Positions 32,342 to 44,144 of a stretch of 60,000 nt of DNA are shown here, piece after piece. Position numbers and translations under genes: made by a program. Location of the stretch: the NCBI RefSeq assembly GCF_029227915.1, contig NC_079876.1, positions 23,872,001 through 23,932,000 on the forward strand, read 5' to 3'. Origin of the DNA: Hydractinia symbiolongicarpus (lineage: Eukaryota; Cnidaria; Hydrozoa; Anthoathecata; Hydractiniidae). Positions within the stretch are counted from its first letter, which is position 1; each line of letters opens with the position of its first letter. The notes beneath the pieces are model-generated. The model made no database searches. It saw only the letters and a list, made by a program, of their open reading frames with translations, and was not told where the DNA came from.

Positions 32342-35300
32342 ATGATGGAAAAGAAAAAATTGATAGAATTTGATGAAAATTCAGAAGAATATGCATTAAT
32401 AGAGTAAGTAAGATAAGAATAAAGTTGGCTAAACTTTTTAGATTGTTTTTGTCGAATATAAGGATAAAATATGCCTCTTTTGCATGAAACAATTCATGTT
32501 TTTAATATATACACCTCAGTAAGGAGATCGTCAACCAGACATTGTTTAACAACATCCACAAACATTATGTCCTTAAAAAAACCCACCAGAATTTATCTGT
32601 CGAAAAATCCAGGGAAACCCACCCATCGCTAGGTGCAGCTGTTGGCTCACAGACAGATAGCGAGCGTATAATTGACTTACATTTTGTAAGCAGCAAATAT
32701 AGCTGAGATTTAATGTTGTTTTCTCTCTCTTCCATCCTGAACTGTTGCTTAGTTATGGACTTGCAAATGAAATTCACGTGTTTTTTTGCTGTAGGCTTGT
32801 GTGGCAGTCAAAATAAAACAAAATAAAGTTATAAAAACGTTATTATATGAAACTTACGTAACTTTTTTGTTTGTCTCGGAAACTACTGCTGTATTTTCAT
32901 AATTTTCCTTTTTCTCTCTTTTATTTTTTATTTTACCCACACCACACCAGGCTGGCTTTGCTTTGCGATTGTATGGTTATTTGAAAGATTTTTAGTATTA
33001 ACTTATTTTATGACTATTGTTTATTGATCAGAAAAAAAAATAATAAGGGAAAATATTTGTGTGCGTAGGTTCTATGGAAAGAAATAGTTTGCCATTCTGA
33101 TTTGAAAATTTCAAGTATTTAATCAAACATGCCAAACACATGTGTATCGTATTTAAACAATGCATCTTTTCAAACCTTTTAAAGTTTCGAGATGTCATTA
33201 TTAGTCTTTTTCATACCACTGATACTAGGCGTTTAAGATTCAAAATATGAAAATATGCTTAAACTTCAAGTAACTTTTGATTGGTCAAGTTATGTTAATG
33301 AAATTGGACAGTAATATAGCGTAACAAAAAATTTGAGAATTTTTTTGATAAAGGGACACCCTTATCACACTTTATAATATTAAATTTAGAGGGTAATGCA
33401 GAAAGGTAAGTAAAAACAATGCTTAAGAAAATAGAACTTTTTTTCTGGTACCGCATTAGTAATACGGTTACCACGGCAACTCTCAAAAATAGGAATTTCG
33501 AATATTATTTAATGAAAAGTTACTAAATAGTTTGCTTACATTCTGGAATGGACCACAGGAGACGTGGTAATTTGGAATGTTTATTGGTTTAAATTAATTT
33601 TACCACAATATATAACTTGCTATTAATGAATTTCTTTTATTAAGAGTTTCTTAACTATCCCAGTTCCTTTAAAGCAAAAGGGTATACTTCGCCGAAGACG
33701 ATTTATAATTAATTTTTGCGAATAAGCATTTTTTTAATTTATTACGCAGAAGACATTTGCGCATCAGGAAGTAAAGATACATTTCGAGGGTTCTTTTTCG
33801 TAAATTAGCGTGAAATTGGCGAAAATGTTTTTCTCGCAAAAATGTCACCCTTATTTTACGTGTTTTTAACCTATTTAAATGACTTAAATCTATACGTAGA
33901 ACTTTCGACTCTCTTGATGCAAGATTCGCAGAAGGTAAAAGTTTCCGCATTAGATAGTTTATCAATACCAAATTCAACGAAGCCACAAGTATCTACAAGT
34001 CATACGATGTGCTCTAAAAATGGTCTCGTCACAGTGTCCTAGCCAGTCTTAATACATTAAGTAACCTAGAAGTTTAAATATATTTGAGCTAAAGTGCAAG
34101 TATTTAGAAAAATTTACATCAGCTGATCTCTCCAATCGCTTCACAACATTAATTAAAAGTCCCTTTTTTATAGATTTTACTTTCATTTGAGTTCAAATTT
34201 TCACTGTTTGTTCATTACGTAGTGTTTTCTAATTAAGAAGTGCGCCATTCAGGTTTTTACAAATTGCATTTTTTTATACTTAAATAATTGATGCTTTCTC
34301 AAGCATGAAAGATTGCTCAAATCTCAATTGCTCAATTTAACTGTGCCTGCAGAATTACAGAGCTCAGTATTTACTACTTTTGGAGATATTACCGGCAAAA
34401 TGGTAATGTTTTTTAATAAAATCACTTATTTTCTCATATTTCTCGACATGATACCAGCTATGAAACTGTGCCAAAATTTCTTAGTTTTAGGGAAACTTAA
34501 GGTAAGTGAAATCTTGATAAACTCCTACAAATTATGAACGTGATTTATGATTCTTTTAAAAGTGCATTGACGTTGAAAAATGTTTACCTTAACATATAGT
34601 AAAAGCCAACCAACTTTTTTTTCAGGACGGAAAAAGTAACAGAAAAGGAAGTCAAGCTAGATGACGTATTATTGAAACTTGGCTCACCTGGTCGATACCA
34701 CGTGATTTGTTATCTCCTTTTATGGTGTTGCAATGCATTCGTTGCGTTTAACCACGTGTCATTGCCTTCAACATTGGGTATCACACCTTCATATCGGTAA
34801 GTGGGGTATGTCATGGAAATTAGGAAGTTGAAAAAAGAAGCACTGCTGAAACTCAAAATAAAAACCAATAATGCAAAATGTAGTCTAAGTCCAAAAGAAC
34901 GATAAAATTGATTTGCAGAAGTAAAACAAAATAAGGTTTTTCTCTAAATGAGGAAAATAAATCATGTCTTATTCTTAAAAATAATTTGTGATTGAATTAA
35001 TTTAAGCGATAAAAACGTTTAAACACAAAGCCGCTTTTTATGCAAAGCAGTTTGACGTCCACAAATTACGATATTATATTTTTCTGGCAAAAAAAACAAC
35101 AATGTTTTGCAAGCATACACAAAACGTTTGTAAATACAGTTTTGATAAATTTGATCAATTTAACAACAAACATAAATTAACAAAATAATGGATACACTTC
35201 TTTTTACTTATAATGGAGGTGCTTTGGTAAGAATATGTGAATGTTCGAAAAAGTAATATTTTTACATACCGTAATCATAAGGTTTTTAGGTTCGAGTCCC

Positions 35301-38300
35301 TACTCCGGCGCACTTAGTGTTGTTAGTTGTTGCCATCTACTGACTGCTAACCGTGTACCAGACAAGCAAGGTAGGGCAATGCCATACGTATATCTGGCGG
35401 TAATTGAACATAGTTACAGTTGGAGAGGAGGAAGAGTCAGCCATTAGGATGGAATCCCCATTAAAATTTTCTGTTACTTACTTACATGTCACAAACAGCA
35501 CTCCATAAAGTGTCTAAAACAATGAGTTTGGGCAGTTGAGCACTTCAACTTTTAAAAAAGAAAACGGAAGATTGAGTTAATAAAAACTTGATATTCGGTT
35601 ACATGATCAAACTTTGACAAGAAAATTAAATTGTCAATTTAAGTGGAGAATCTTCTCCTTCAAAACATAACATAAAAACACTTGATTAGAGAATGTCTCA
35701 GCAACAACAAATGACAATGTTAGTCAGAAAGTATTAAAAATCCTTACGTATATTTTTTCAAGTAAAATAGTTCTAAACTTTATTTAGATGTGCTTTGCAA
35801 AATGGTAGACCGAACACGAGTGAGCTGTGGCGGAATACTTCTCACTTATTCATTGCAGAAAAATGTGAAATAAAACAAAATGGTACCAAACAAAAATGTG
35901 AAAAATGGATTTTTGATAAAGTCAAGAATTATCATGTTAGCACGATCGTGACTGAGGTAATGTCTGCTTTGCTATGAAAACTGTCTTTTATTCATACTGC
36001 TATCATGGACAAAATTAGTGATTCAAAGGAATTTTTTCGTCATTTTTTTAAACAACACCGAAGAGTCAAATGGTTAATACGAAGGTCAATATTTGTAAAT
36101 ATTGACAAGTGAACTTTTGACAAGTTCAAGATGCGTGGATCGGATGTAGAAATAGCCCATGTCATCACTTGTACAGGCGAATTCAAAACTGTTGAACTGG
36201 TATATTATATTTTGTCCACGATTAAAAGTGTTTCGAGGCCAAGTCTCCACCATTTGTACTATAGTGGAACTTTATAAATCTATAGTCCTTCTATTATCCA
36301 ATTTGACGTTAAAAAAACATCTTGAAAAGTTAATGAAATTGCTACCATGGCAACAGGTAACTAGGGACGTCTGAGCTAAAAACTGAGAATCTTCAGCGCA
36401 AAATATCGCAAATGAAGTGAATGTTGAAATTAAGTTGAACTTTAAAATTTGAGACTCGCCTAAGAGCGCATTAAATATTAAGTATAAAAAGGTACAATTT
36501 GTGAAAATTTGAATGACGTCGCTTTTAACGAAATATGACAGCTTAAATTAGAAAACACAAAGAGTAAATCATATTGTAGAAGAACTACTTTGTTCATCAC
36601 TATCACACTGCCTGGCAGTGAGCGGGATTCGATCCGCGGCCCCAGAACTGGGAGCCACAGACGAACCCACTACACTTCGTGCGGCAATATGTTAGTGTTG
36701 AACTCAGGTAGTTTATCCGGATGGTGTGTATACATAGGTGAATATTCGTCATAGCACATCCGTATTTCGGTACACGGATGTGCTATGACAAATATTCACC
36801 TATGTACAAACAGTTAAATTTTCAACCCCAAAAAAGTTTAAAGAAAGAAAAAAAAAAAGAAAACCAAAGAAAATCTGTAAAACCTTCATATTAAATTTTT
36901 ATAAATTGTTGATAAAAAGTTAATGGTAATAGAAAATTATAGCCAAAATATTGACAGGATGGGCAAATTTCCTTACTAGGATTTATTGTTAAGTTGTGTC
37001 GTGCAAACACAAGTAAAATAGAAATGATGTCAATGCGCGTCTATGCCATACAACCACGCTTTAATTTTTTTTCTATAGACAATGTTGCAAAGAAACTTTT
37101 AAAAATATTAAGAACTTTAAACCAGTAATTATGACTTTTTTTTATTTAGTGGAACTTGGTATGCGATAAAAACTTCTACCCTATGGTATCTACAACAGTT
37201 TATTTCATCGGTGTGATGATTGGCGGAGGGACAATTGGTCGAGTATCTGATCGTTATGGTAGAAGACCAGTACTTCTCATCTCGTTAGGATTGGCAATTA
37301 TATTCTTTGCAGTTGCTTCACTGATAAAAAATTTCATCCTGTTTACATTATTGCGTTTTTTTGGTGGTATATTCGCTTGTGTAGGTGCATACTTGTTTTT
37401 AAGCAACCACTGTATAAGCAGCTACACCAGACAAGCAACAATATATGTTGGAGCAGTGTTTTCAAAAAACAGGCATTGACATATACACGCATATACACAT
37501 ATACATATACACACCATCCGGATAAACTATCTGAGTTCATCACTAACACATTGCCGCACGTAGTGTAGTGGGTTCGTCTGCGGCTCCCAGTTCTGGGGAC
37601 CGCAGATCGAATCCTGCTCAATGCAAGGCAGTATGTTAGTGATGGACAAAGTAGTTCTTCTACAGTGTAACATGCATTGATTTTGACAATATTTCCGCTT
37701 CTTTGATTGTAATGAAACAGCTCATTTCCATCCAGATTTGAACAGAATGATGAATTGTGCAGGTGTATACTTTTTTTAGAGAGGATTTTTGCCGGACGAA
37801 TTGTGAAAGACGATTTTAGCAGTAAAATAATTGCGCAATATCTTTCTTACTTCCGCAAGAAAGAAAGAAACATGTGGCGAATTTGAAATACTAATTTAGG
37901 CATTCTTTTAATAAATAAAAACAAAATTGGTCAAGTAAATTTTTAGGATAAACACAAATAAGTGCGTTATGATTGGTTAATTGTTTACAGCGAGATATTT
38001 CCCCGGTAAGAGATGAAACTGTTTAAAATTTACTCAAACGATTCATATAGCTGGCGTGAATTCGCAATTCAATTCGCCTAGTGGAAATTTATCGTTTTAT
38101 ATGTGAATGCTACAATATCCATATTTTTTATTCCAATGACGTGCGGTAACCTTTTGCGTGTTGAAAAAATAGTAACTGAACATAGACTTCGATAAATACC
38201 GAAAAAAGTTGTTAAAGGAGATGCATTGTAATAAAAACATAAAAATAAAAAAAATGGCTGCATGGATATATAAAAAAAAATTCCTTACTGAAAGCGCATG

Positions 38301-41300
38301 TGTAGATGACATTAAGTTTGGTAGGTAATTAATTGCTTTCCAATATACACAGTAATTTTCATGTAAGGTAAATTTATACGCATACTTAAAGCTGTTTCTG
38401 TATATGAATTTTACATATCTATAAAAAACTCAATACGTGTCGTTTTCCGCACAGTTCGTTCTTTAATTTTTTAACACTTTATTTCTTTTTTCCTCCCTTA
38501 GCCGAGATCTCACAGTACAAAAAAACATTTAATCATGCGAAAAGCGTTTTCGCTACTTAAGTGAAATGTCAATTATTTTGACTGGGTCATACGTAGGTGA
38601 GAGGAAATTTATTCATATAAACGCTTCATTCCCGCTGATGGTGATAAAATACTGAAGGATAGCACATGCACAAAATCCTCAAGTGATGTGAACTATATTA
38701 TTCAACCGTGTAGTGGAATAAAAAATCCATCTATACGCTAGGCACATTTTATTTCACTCAAGTGATTATAATACTGCAAAAGGGCATTTTGTAAACAAGA
38801 ACTGAGCCTAAATACATAGCTATATACTGAGCCTAAAGATTTATTTTCTTTTAATTTTAATTTTTATCACGTCATTGTAACGCGTCACGTGTTTGTATAG
38901 CAACTCTTGACAAAAAAGAACGAAAGTCACGGTTTGATATATACCCTAAAATGAAACTGATGAAAAGCTTTATAATTTTAAAATCTCAATACTTTGTTTA
39001 TTTTTTGTTTATTTGTCAGCCAAAAACCCGGGTTACACTTAACCACGCATGAAATCGTCAAGCTGCAAATAACTGATGTGATATACTCACATTCTTCGCG
39101 GACTAACAACTAGTCTATATTGTATTAATTGCTGTCTCTTTGTGAAGCAAAAATGATAGCTATGAGTAGAAACAAACAAATTCCACATGGAAGTCCACAG
39201 GCTTAAAACTAGTTTAATGTACTATTTTACGCACTTCATTATATCATAGTGTGTTATGATTTTCTTTTAGGGAGTCCACAGTATTGTGTATGTGATGACG
39301 CCCGAATTAGCACCAAAGAAGCATAATAATTACCTTTCTTTACTTCTCATTGGTTCCTACCTCACATCCGTTGCTGCTGGAGGTGGTATATGTTGGGCAA
39401 CGAAAAGTTGGTGGCAGTCACAACTCTACACATCTCTACCTCTGGTTCTACCGTTATGCCTGATATATTTGTAAGTCTGCTTCAGAAATAGTTTACTGGT
39501 CTGCAGACTGTTATGTGGGATGTATATGTTATCCTGCTTTAAATTAGCTTATTAGTCCCAAAGCAGTTTTTAATATTTTATTTATTATAGCTTTCTACCC
39601 GAATCATTTCGATGGCTTGCCACGCATAAAAAGTATAAACTACTAAATCAATATCTGACAAAAGCTGCAAAGATGAATAAAGTGACTTTACCTTCACTAT
39701 CAGTTATCCACAGTGGCGAAACTATCAAAGGTGTGAAACCGATAAACAGAAAACGAATATCAACAAAAAAGTTGTTTTCATACAAACAGATTCGAAGAAG
39801 ATTACTGTCTATATTTTTTGCATGGTAATTTAATTTTCTTTCATTTTGTTTACCTTTTGTCGATTTTCATTTATTTCTGACATGACACATATCCTGCTAA
39901 CAAACTACACAATAATGAAAGGCCAAGTCAAGTCCGCAAAAAAATCGCGAATTTGCATGTCGTATCGATCTGGGCATCGCTTTTTTCGTGCATCCTTAGC
40001 ACAAGGTATCGGTTGGGTGAAAAACGTAGGGGAGTGGGAAAGAGTGCTTAGACTAACTAAGTTCCAACCAATATGTCAAAGAATGTTTTATGTTGTATGA
40101 CCTAAACACTGTAGCAAACCCAAAAAGCCTATTGATGAAGAGAAAAAGCGTTAGTACATATTAATACGCTCTAACCCCAACATAAACTGATCTTACATTG
40201 CGTTTTTAAAGAGAATTCTCGCAGAATAAGTATTTGATTTCTTATACTCGTAGGACGTCAGCAGCGTTTGGATATTACACACTATTGCTGTCTATGAGAT
40301 CCGTCTCTCCAGATCCGTACTTAGCTGTCACGATCGGAGCTTGTTTCGATATTGTTCCAGTTGTGATAGCTGGCTTTATCTTGAATAGGTAGAACTTTTG
40401 TTTTTCGTCAGTCTCAAAAAGGGAAAAAGCAAAGGGTTTGTATTCAGCAGTTCATACTTCTCGTAAAATGAATGAAAGGATGTGGCTTACTTTATGAAAT
40501 CTTTGCAACACTTAATGTTGTTTCCTCGCCTAACATTGCTTTTAGTAGGTCTTTCTTTAAAATTATTGGAATAAATGGTGATGGATTGACTCTTAGGTTT
40601 GGCAAAAGACGTGTGATATTGGCTTTTATGATCGGTGGTAGCTTGCTTTGTATTTCCTACAAGTTTTTTACTCATATCGGTAAGCTGTTTAAATGTTTAT
40701 TTTGCATTTTTTGCACATTCTTGGCTGTCGTTGGCCAAAAGTTAAACTTTTACCACGCGTGTTAAAACAAAAGAAATTATCTGGAGTTTTTATGACAAAT
40801 TTCTTTCCTTTTAATGTCTATGCACATTTTCTGCTTCTTTTCTCCTAAGACAATAACAATCTTTATTAATCTTCATCGTTCTTTCAGCTCTACTGTTAGC
40901 AGGGAAAATGTTTTTCGCTTCAACATTTGGTTTGGTGTACGTATATTGTGTGGACCTTTTCCCAACCACTGTTCGGTAAGTTTTTTTATTCTTGAGGAAG
41001 GGGGGGGGGGAGGCATCGCTTAGAATTTTGTTTTTATTAAAAAATGCTATTTTTGGTTCCCTAATTGTGCATATTACAGTATCAAGCGTAGGAGTCAGTC
41101 AAGCATTTTCAGTCTTTCTATAAGTAGATGGAAGTTCTTTAAACTGTTTTAAAAATATTCATATAGTAATAATATATTATTTTTCTATTTCTTTCATAGC
41201 AACTTATGCGTAGGTCTGTGTGTAGCGGTGGCTCGGGTTGGAAGTGTAGTTGCTCCACAATTCGTACTTTTGGTAAGTGTCTCCATATTTGTGTGTGGAA

Positions 41301-42201
41301 AATAAGTTTATATTTCACATACACACCACAGACAAATGCATAACTTTATTCATGACCTTAAAAATATTAGAACTTAAAAGGGTTAGGCTCCATAAATCGC
41401 AGCTACACTTTTTCTTATGAAAACCAGGAAGTTTGACTTCAGTCTGAAGTGTTCCTTTCATTAAATATTCAGCCTAAAGCTGTTCTTATATTTTGTTTAT
41501 ATATTTTGAGCAGGAATGCAAAATTTTACATTTAAAATACTTGTAATGCAAAATCGAATTATAGATCATGCTAAAATTGTTGTCTGAAAAGATATTTTTT
41601 CTCATGTTTTATGTGTTTTTAAAAAAAGGAAAGAGAATATCAAGCAAGCAAGATGATAACTTGACACTACCAGTACGTAAAAGTTGAAACACACAAATGT
41701 TGATAATGATTCGAACGTCACTCAGTAGAACGTCAGTGAGGTCTTGAGAAAAGTAGAAATTCGAACATTCTTCTTTCATGTTTTGTTTGCTTTAATTAGG
41801 TAACTTGCTTAACTGACATTCTGAATATAGCCTTACATTTCGAGGGACTGCTTCATATCTGCTCCAAATTTGAAACATTTAATTTATCTAGTTTAGAAAT
41901 ATAAATTGCAGTTGATACATAGTTATAGCAATAGCTCCATTTCATCACATTTGTATTTCTAGAAATTGGAACTGAGATTCAAATTTACAATTCAGTTTCT
42001 GCATATTTTTTTCAGGGCGTGTACACCTCACCTGATATTCCTGTTCTAATCAGTGGTATCATCATGCTAATAGCAGCTGTCGTTATTTTCTTTATGCCTG
42101 AATTGACCAATCAACCACTTCCGGATACCATCGAAGACGTAGAAAACTTCAAAGAAAACAAAAAGAAAATACCTTCGTACGGAAGCTTATTAGGGTCATA
42201 G
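32342..42201 (+). CDS. SLC22-family organic ion transporter, copy C, complete, 11 coding exons
   Basis: Exons: 32342-32403, 34626-34796, 35788-35956, 37150-37380, 39271-39470, 39591-39824, 40254-40388, 40597-40679, 40888-40975, 41200-41272, 42016-42201 (TAG). The join is open over 543 codons, and exons 2-10 match copy B in length and phase. All family marks are present: SPGRYH, TEWNLVCDK, GRVSDRYGRRPV, FLPESFRW, RFGKRR, DLFPTTVRN, PELTNQPLPDTIEDVENF. Exon 4 differs from B by one residue (Lys for Asn after VCD). The N-terminus (MMEKKKLIEF) and the C-terminus (IPSYGSLLGS against LPVEQEIKTISNLV) differ most. Exon 1 was placed by phase, a GTAAGT donor and flank similarity, so it is less certain; Met at 32345 is an alternative start. 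It probably transports a similar organic ion to B but with separate regulation. Confidence 0.88.
35289..35470 (+). repeat. Possible tRNA-derived SINE fragment in intron 2 of copy C
   Basis: GGTTCGAGTCC at 35289-35299 is a perfect RNA polymerase III B box, followed by a non-AT-rich body with no coding sense. No A box was found at the expected distance, so this may be a 5'-truncated SINE or chance. Confidence 0.35.
36571..36732 (-). mobile_element. tRNA-like SINE copy in intron 3 of copy C (minus strand)
   Basis: Reverse complement of the element at 37480-37673. Shared blocks: gtttatccggatggtgtgt, aacccactacacttcgtgcg (with one change), cagaactgggagccacagac, attcgatccgcgg and gtagaagaactactttgt. 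The complement of gggattcgatcc resembles a B box. The adjoining hairpin at 36731-36806 may be part of it or a separate insertion. Confidence 0.6.
36731..36806. repeat. 33-bp-arm palindrome in intron 3 of copy C
   Basis: Left arm 36731-36763 (tacataggtgaatattcgtc then atagcacatccgt) is matched by right arm 36774-36806 (acggatgtgctatgac then aaatattcacctatgta), with one mismatch and a 10-nt loop. Likely a tiny inverted-repeat element. Confidence 0.9.
37480..37673 (+). mobile_element. tRNA-like SINE copy in intron 4 of copy C with target duplication
   Basis: Bounded by gcattga at 37473-37479 and 37674-37680, a 7-bp direct repeat. Copy B has a single gttcattgattttgac at the homologous place, so the insertion is defined by comparison. 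It begins with an atacac repeat and contains gtgtagtgggttcg (A-box-like) and gatcgaatcctgc (B-box-like) about 45 nt apart. Confidence 0.65.
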
Positions 42202-42440
42202 ATTATGAATTGAGATGTAATCAAATCATTATACTAAATTCATACCAATTTGTTTTTATTATATATACATAGACTTTTTTTACCTAATTCTTAGTTGTCG
42301 ACTTAAGTTCTTGCTACTCAAGTTAATGTCTACTTCTAGAGAAATTATTTAGTTCACTTCCCTTAATCCCAGCCGACGCAACTTGTTAAGTCAATCAAAC
42401 CAACTTCTCAAGTTTTAGTGTCTAGGTTAGCTTTTCTGGT

Positions 42441-43026
42441 CTTCACGATTCCCTTGTACCATTATGATATTCGCGATTCCCTCGTAGGGTTATGATATTC
42501 ACGATTCCCTTGTAGGGTTATTCACGATTCCCTCGTAGGGTTATGATATTCACGATTCCCTTGTAGGGTTATGATATTCACGATTCCCTCGTAGGGTTAT
42601 GATATTCACAATTCCCTTGTAGGGTTTTGATATTTACGATTCTCTTGTAGGGTTATGATACTTACGATTCCCTTGTAGGGTTATGATATTCACGATTCCC
42701 TTGTACCGTTATGATATTCACGATTCCCTCGTAGAGTTATGATATTCACGATTCCCTTGTAGGGTTATGATATTCACGATTCCCTCGTAGGGTTATGATA
42801 TTCACAATTCCCTTGTAGGGTTATGATATTTACGATTCCCTTGTAGGGTTTTGATATTCACGATTCTCTTGTAGGGTTATGATATTTACGATTCCCTTGT
42901 AGGGTTATGATATTCACGATTCCCTTGTAGGGTTATGATATTCACAATTCCCTGGTAGGGTTATGATATTCACGATTCCCTTGTAGGGTTATGATATTTA
43001 CGATTCCCTTGTAGGGTTATGATATT
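42441..43026 (+). repeat. Minisatellite, 28-bp unit, about 21 copies
   Basis: Unit: ttcacgattcccttgtaggg then ttatgata. Two main unit variants (cccttgtaggg and ccctcgtaggg) are interspersed, and one unit near 42518 has lost five bases. It starts about 240 bp after the stop codon of copy C and may lie in its 3' UTR. Confidence 0.95.
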
Positions 43027-43442
43027 GCCTCGTCATCAATACGTGCATTCTATTTAGGTTTAGTTCTTTTTGAAGTGAGTGTTTTATGTCTTTCAAAATC
43101 TTTAAAAAATAGAGATATACCAAGAACTTCTCTGGCCTTGAAAATATAATTGCGTGGCAGTTCCATGTGCTTTGTAGTCACATATGATAGGAAATGGTTT
43201 GGTGATAACAAATAGCTGGCTTAAGTTAGATTTCTTGTTATTCTAATAGATTTGAGTGCAGTGGAAATTTAGTAAAAAATTACAATAAGTATAATACTTG
43301 GAACAAACACTTTTATCCTTACTGAATCCAGATACCTATATTTCCTGTCCCCCCTTTGTTTAAAAACACATCACACATTGCTCCTTGATTAGGTTGTAAT
43401 TCTCTAAGAGGTAGTTTTTATTTAATCTAGTTTTTATTTAAA
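43027..43442. other. AT-rich stretch after the minisatellite, nothing recognised
   Basis: No ORF, RNA gene or repeat that I can support. Confidence 0.4.
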
Positions 43443-43521
43443 CTAGTCAGTGGCCCGTGGATAAATCCACGGGTGTGACCGTGACCAGAAAGACAAACGT
43501 ATATGGGTATTTTAATATAGA
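43443..43521 (-). mobile_element. Non-autonomous Helitron-like element 11 (very short, minus strand)
   Basis: On the minus strand: TCTATATTAAAATACCC preceded by A, then hairpin CCCGTGGATTTATCCACGGG, ccactga, CTAG, followed by T. Both termini and both flanking bases fit the A^T rule, yet the element is only 79 bp, an internal deletion of the family. Confidence 0.7.
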
Positions 43522-44144
43522 TTAGAGTAAACTTAGGTCTCGTGCAAACACTCCAACTACTACTTTTTTACTAAAGATGCGGCTACCCAGTTCAAAATTG
43601 AAAATCCACACACAGTTGGAAGCAACAGAATTTTTAGCTGGTTATCACGCAAAGTAATTTAATCTTTACTGTTTTCTCTCTTCCATTATGAAATCTAGTT
43701 TCTCATTTTTGTCATGTGATGCATCTCTTATACATCTAAAAGTGCAGCGAAGAAGTAAAGTGAAAGGGTGTCACCTTAAAGGATACACACGTTAATATAG
43801 AACAACTTTGTTATATCATCTGCTGATATTACTTAAGCTCAAGTACCTGTGTGCAGTTGTTCTATAGCGTTAACAGTCCTATTGGTATTCTGTACGCTGG
43901 TAATATGTTTATCGTCTTTTTGGATTAACGCCGTGCAATGCTTTTTTGTTCTCTCTTACTTCTTTTATAAGTTTTCTCAAAGCTTTTATTTGTTAGGTTT
44001 TTGTTGTATATTGGGTAAGCGAGACAACTTTTACAACTTTTTTACTAATTATTATTTCTACAATATAACTCTCTCTCTAACTATGGTGTTGTATTTAAAA
44101 TACCAAACAGTCATTTTTAGTAGGGAGTGACGCTGAACAAGTGG
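43522..44144. other. Stretch between the Helitron relic and the GIY-YIG gene
   Basis: A hydrophobic 93-residue frame at 43849-44130 has no start context, splice or family support. Could be 3' flank of the minus-strand gene. Confidence 0.35.

Noticed and set aside
37557-37620. A true tRNA gene inside the intron 4 element
   Set aside because: A- and B-box-like motifs are present, but the acceptor stem and anticodon arm do not pair convincingly, and a second, diverged copy lies nearby, so it fits a SINE.
39050-39160. Possible Helitron-like junction (aacaactagtctatattgta)
   Set aside because: CTAG|TCTATATT fits, but there is no hairpin before it and no family core after it, so chance or deep decay cannot be excluded.
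42441-43026. CRISPR array
   Set aside because: The 28-bp units are contiguous with no unique spacers, and the genome is animal-like.
43849-44130. Hydrophobic 93-residue frame
   Set aside because: Its composition follows T-rich DNA, with no start context, neighbour logic or family motif.
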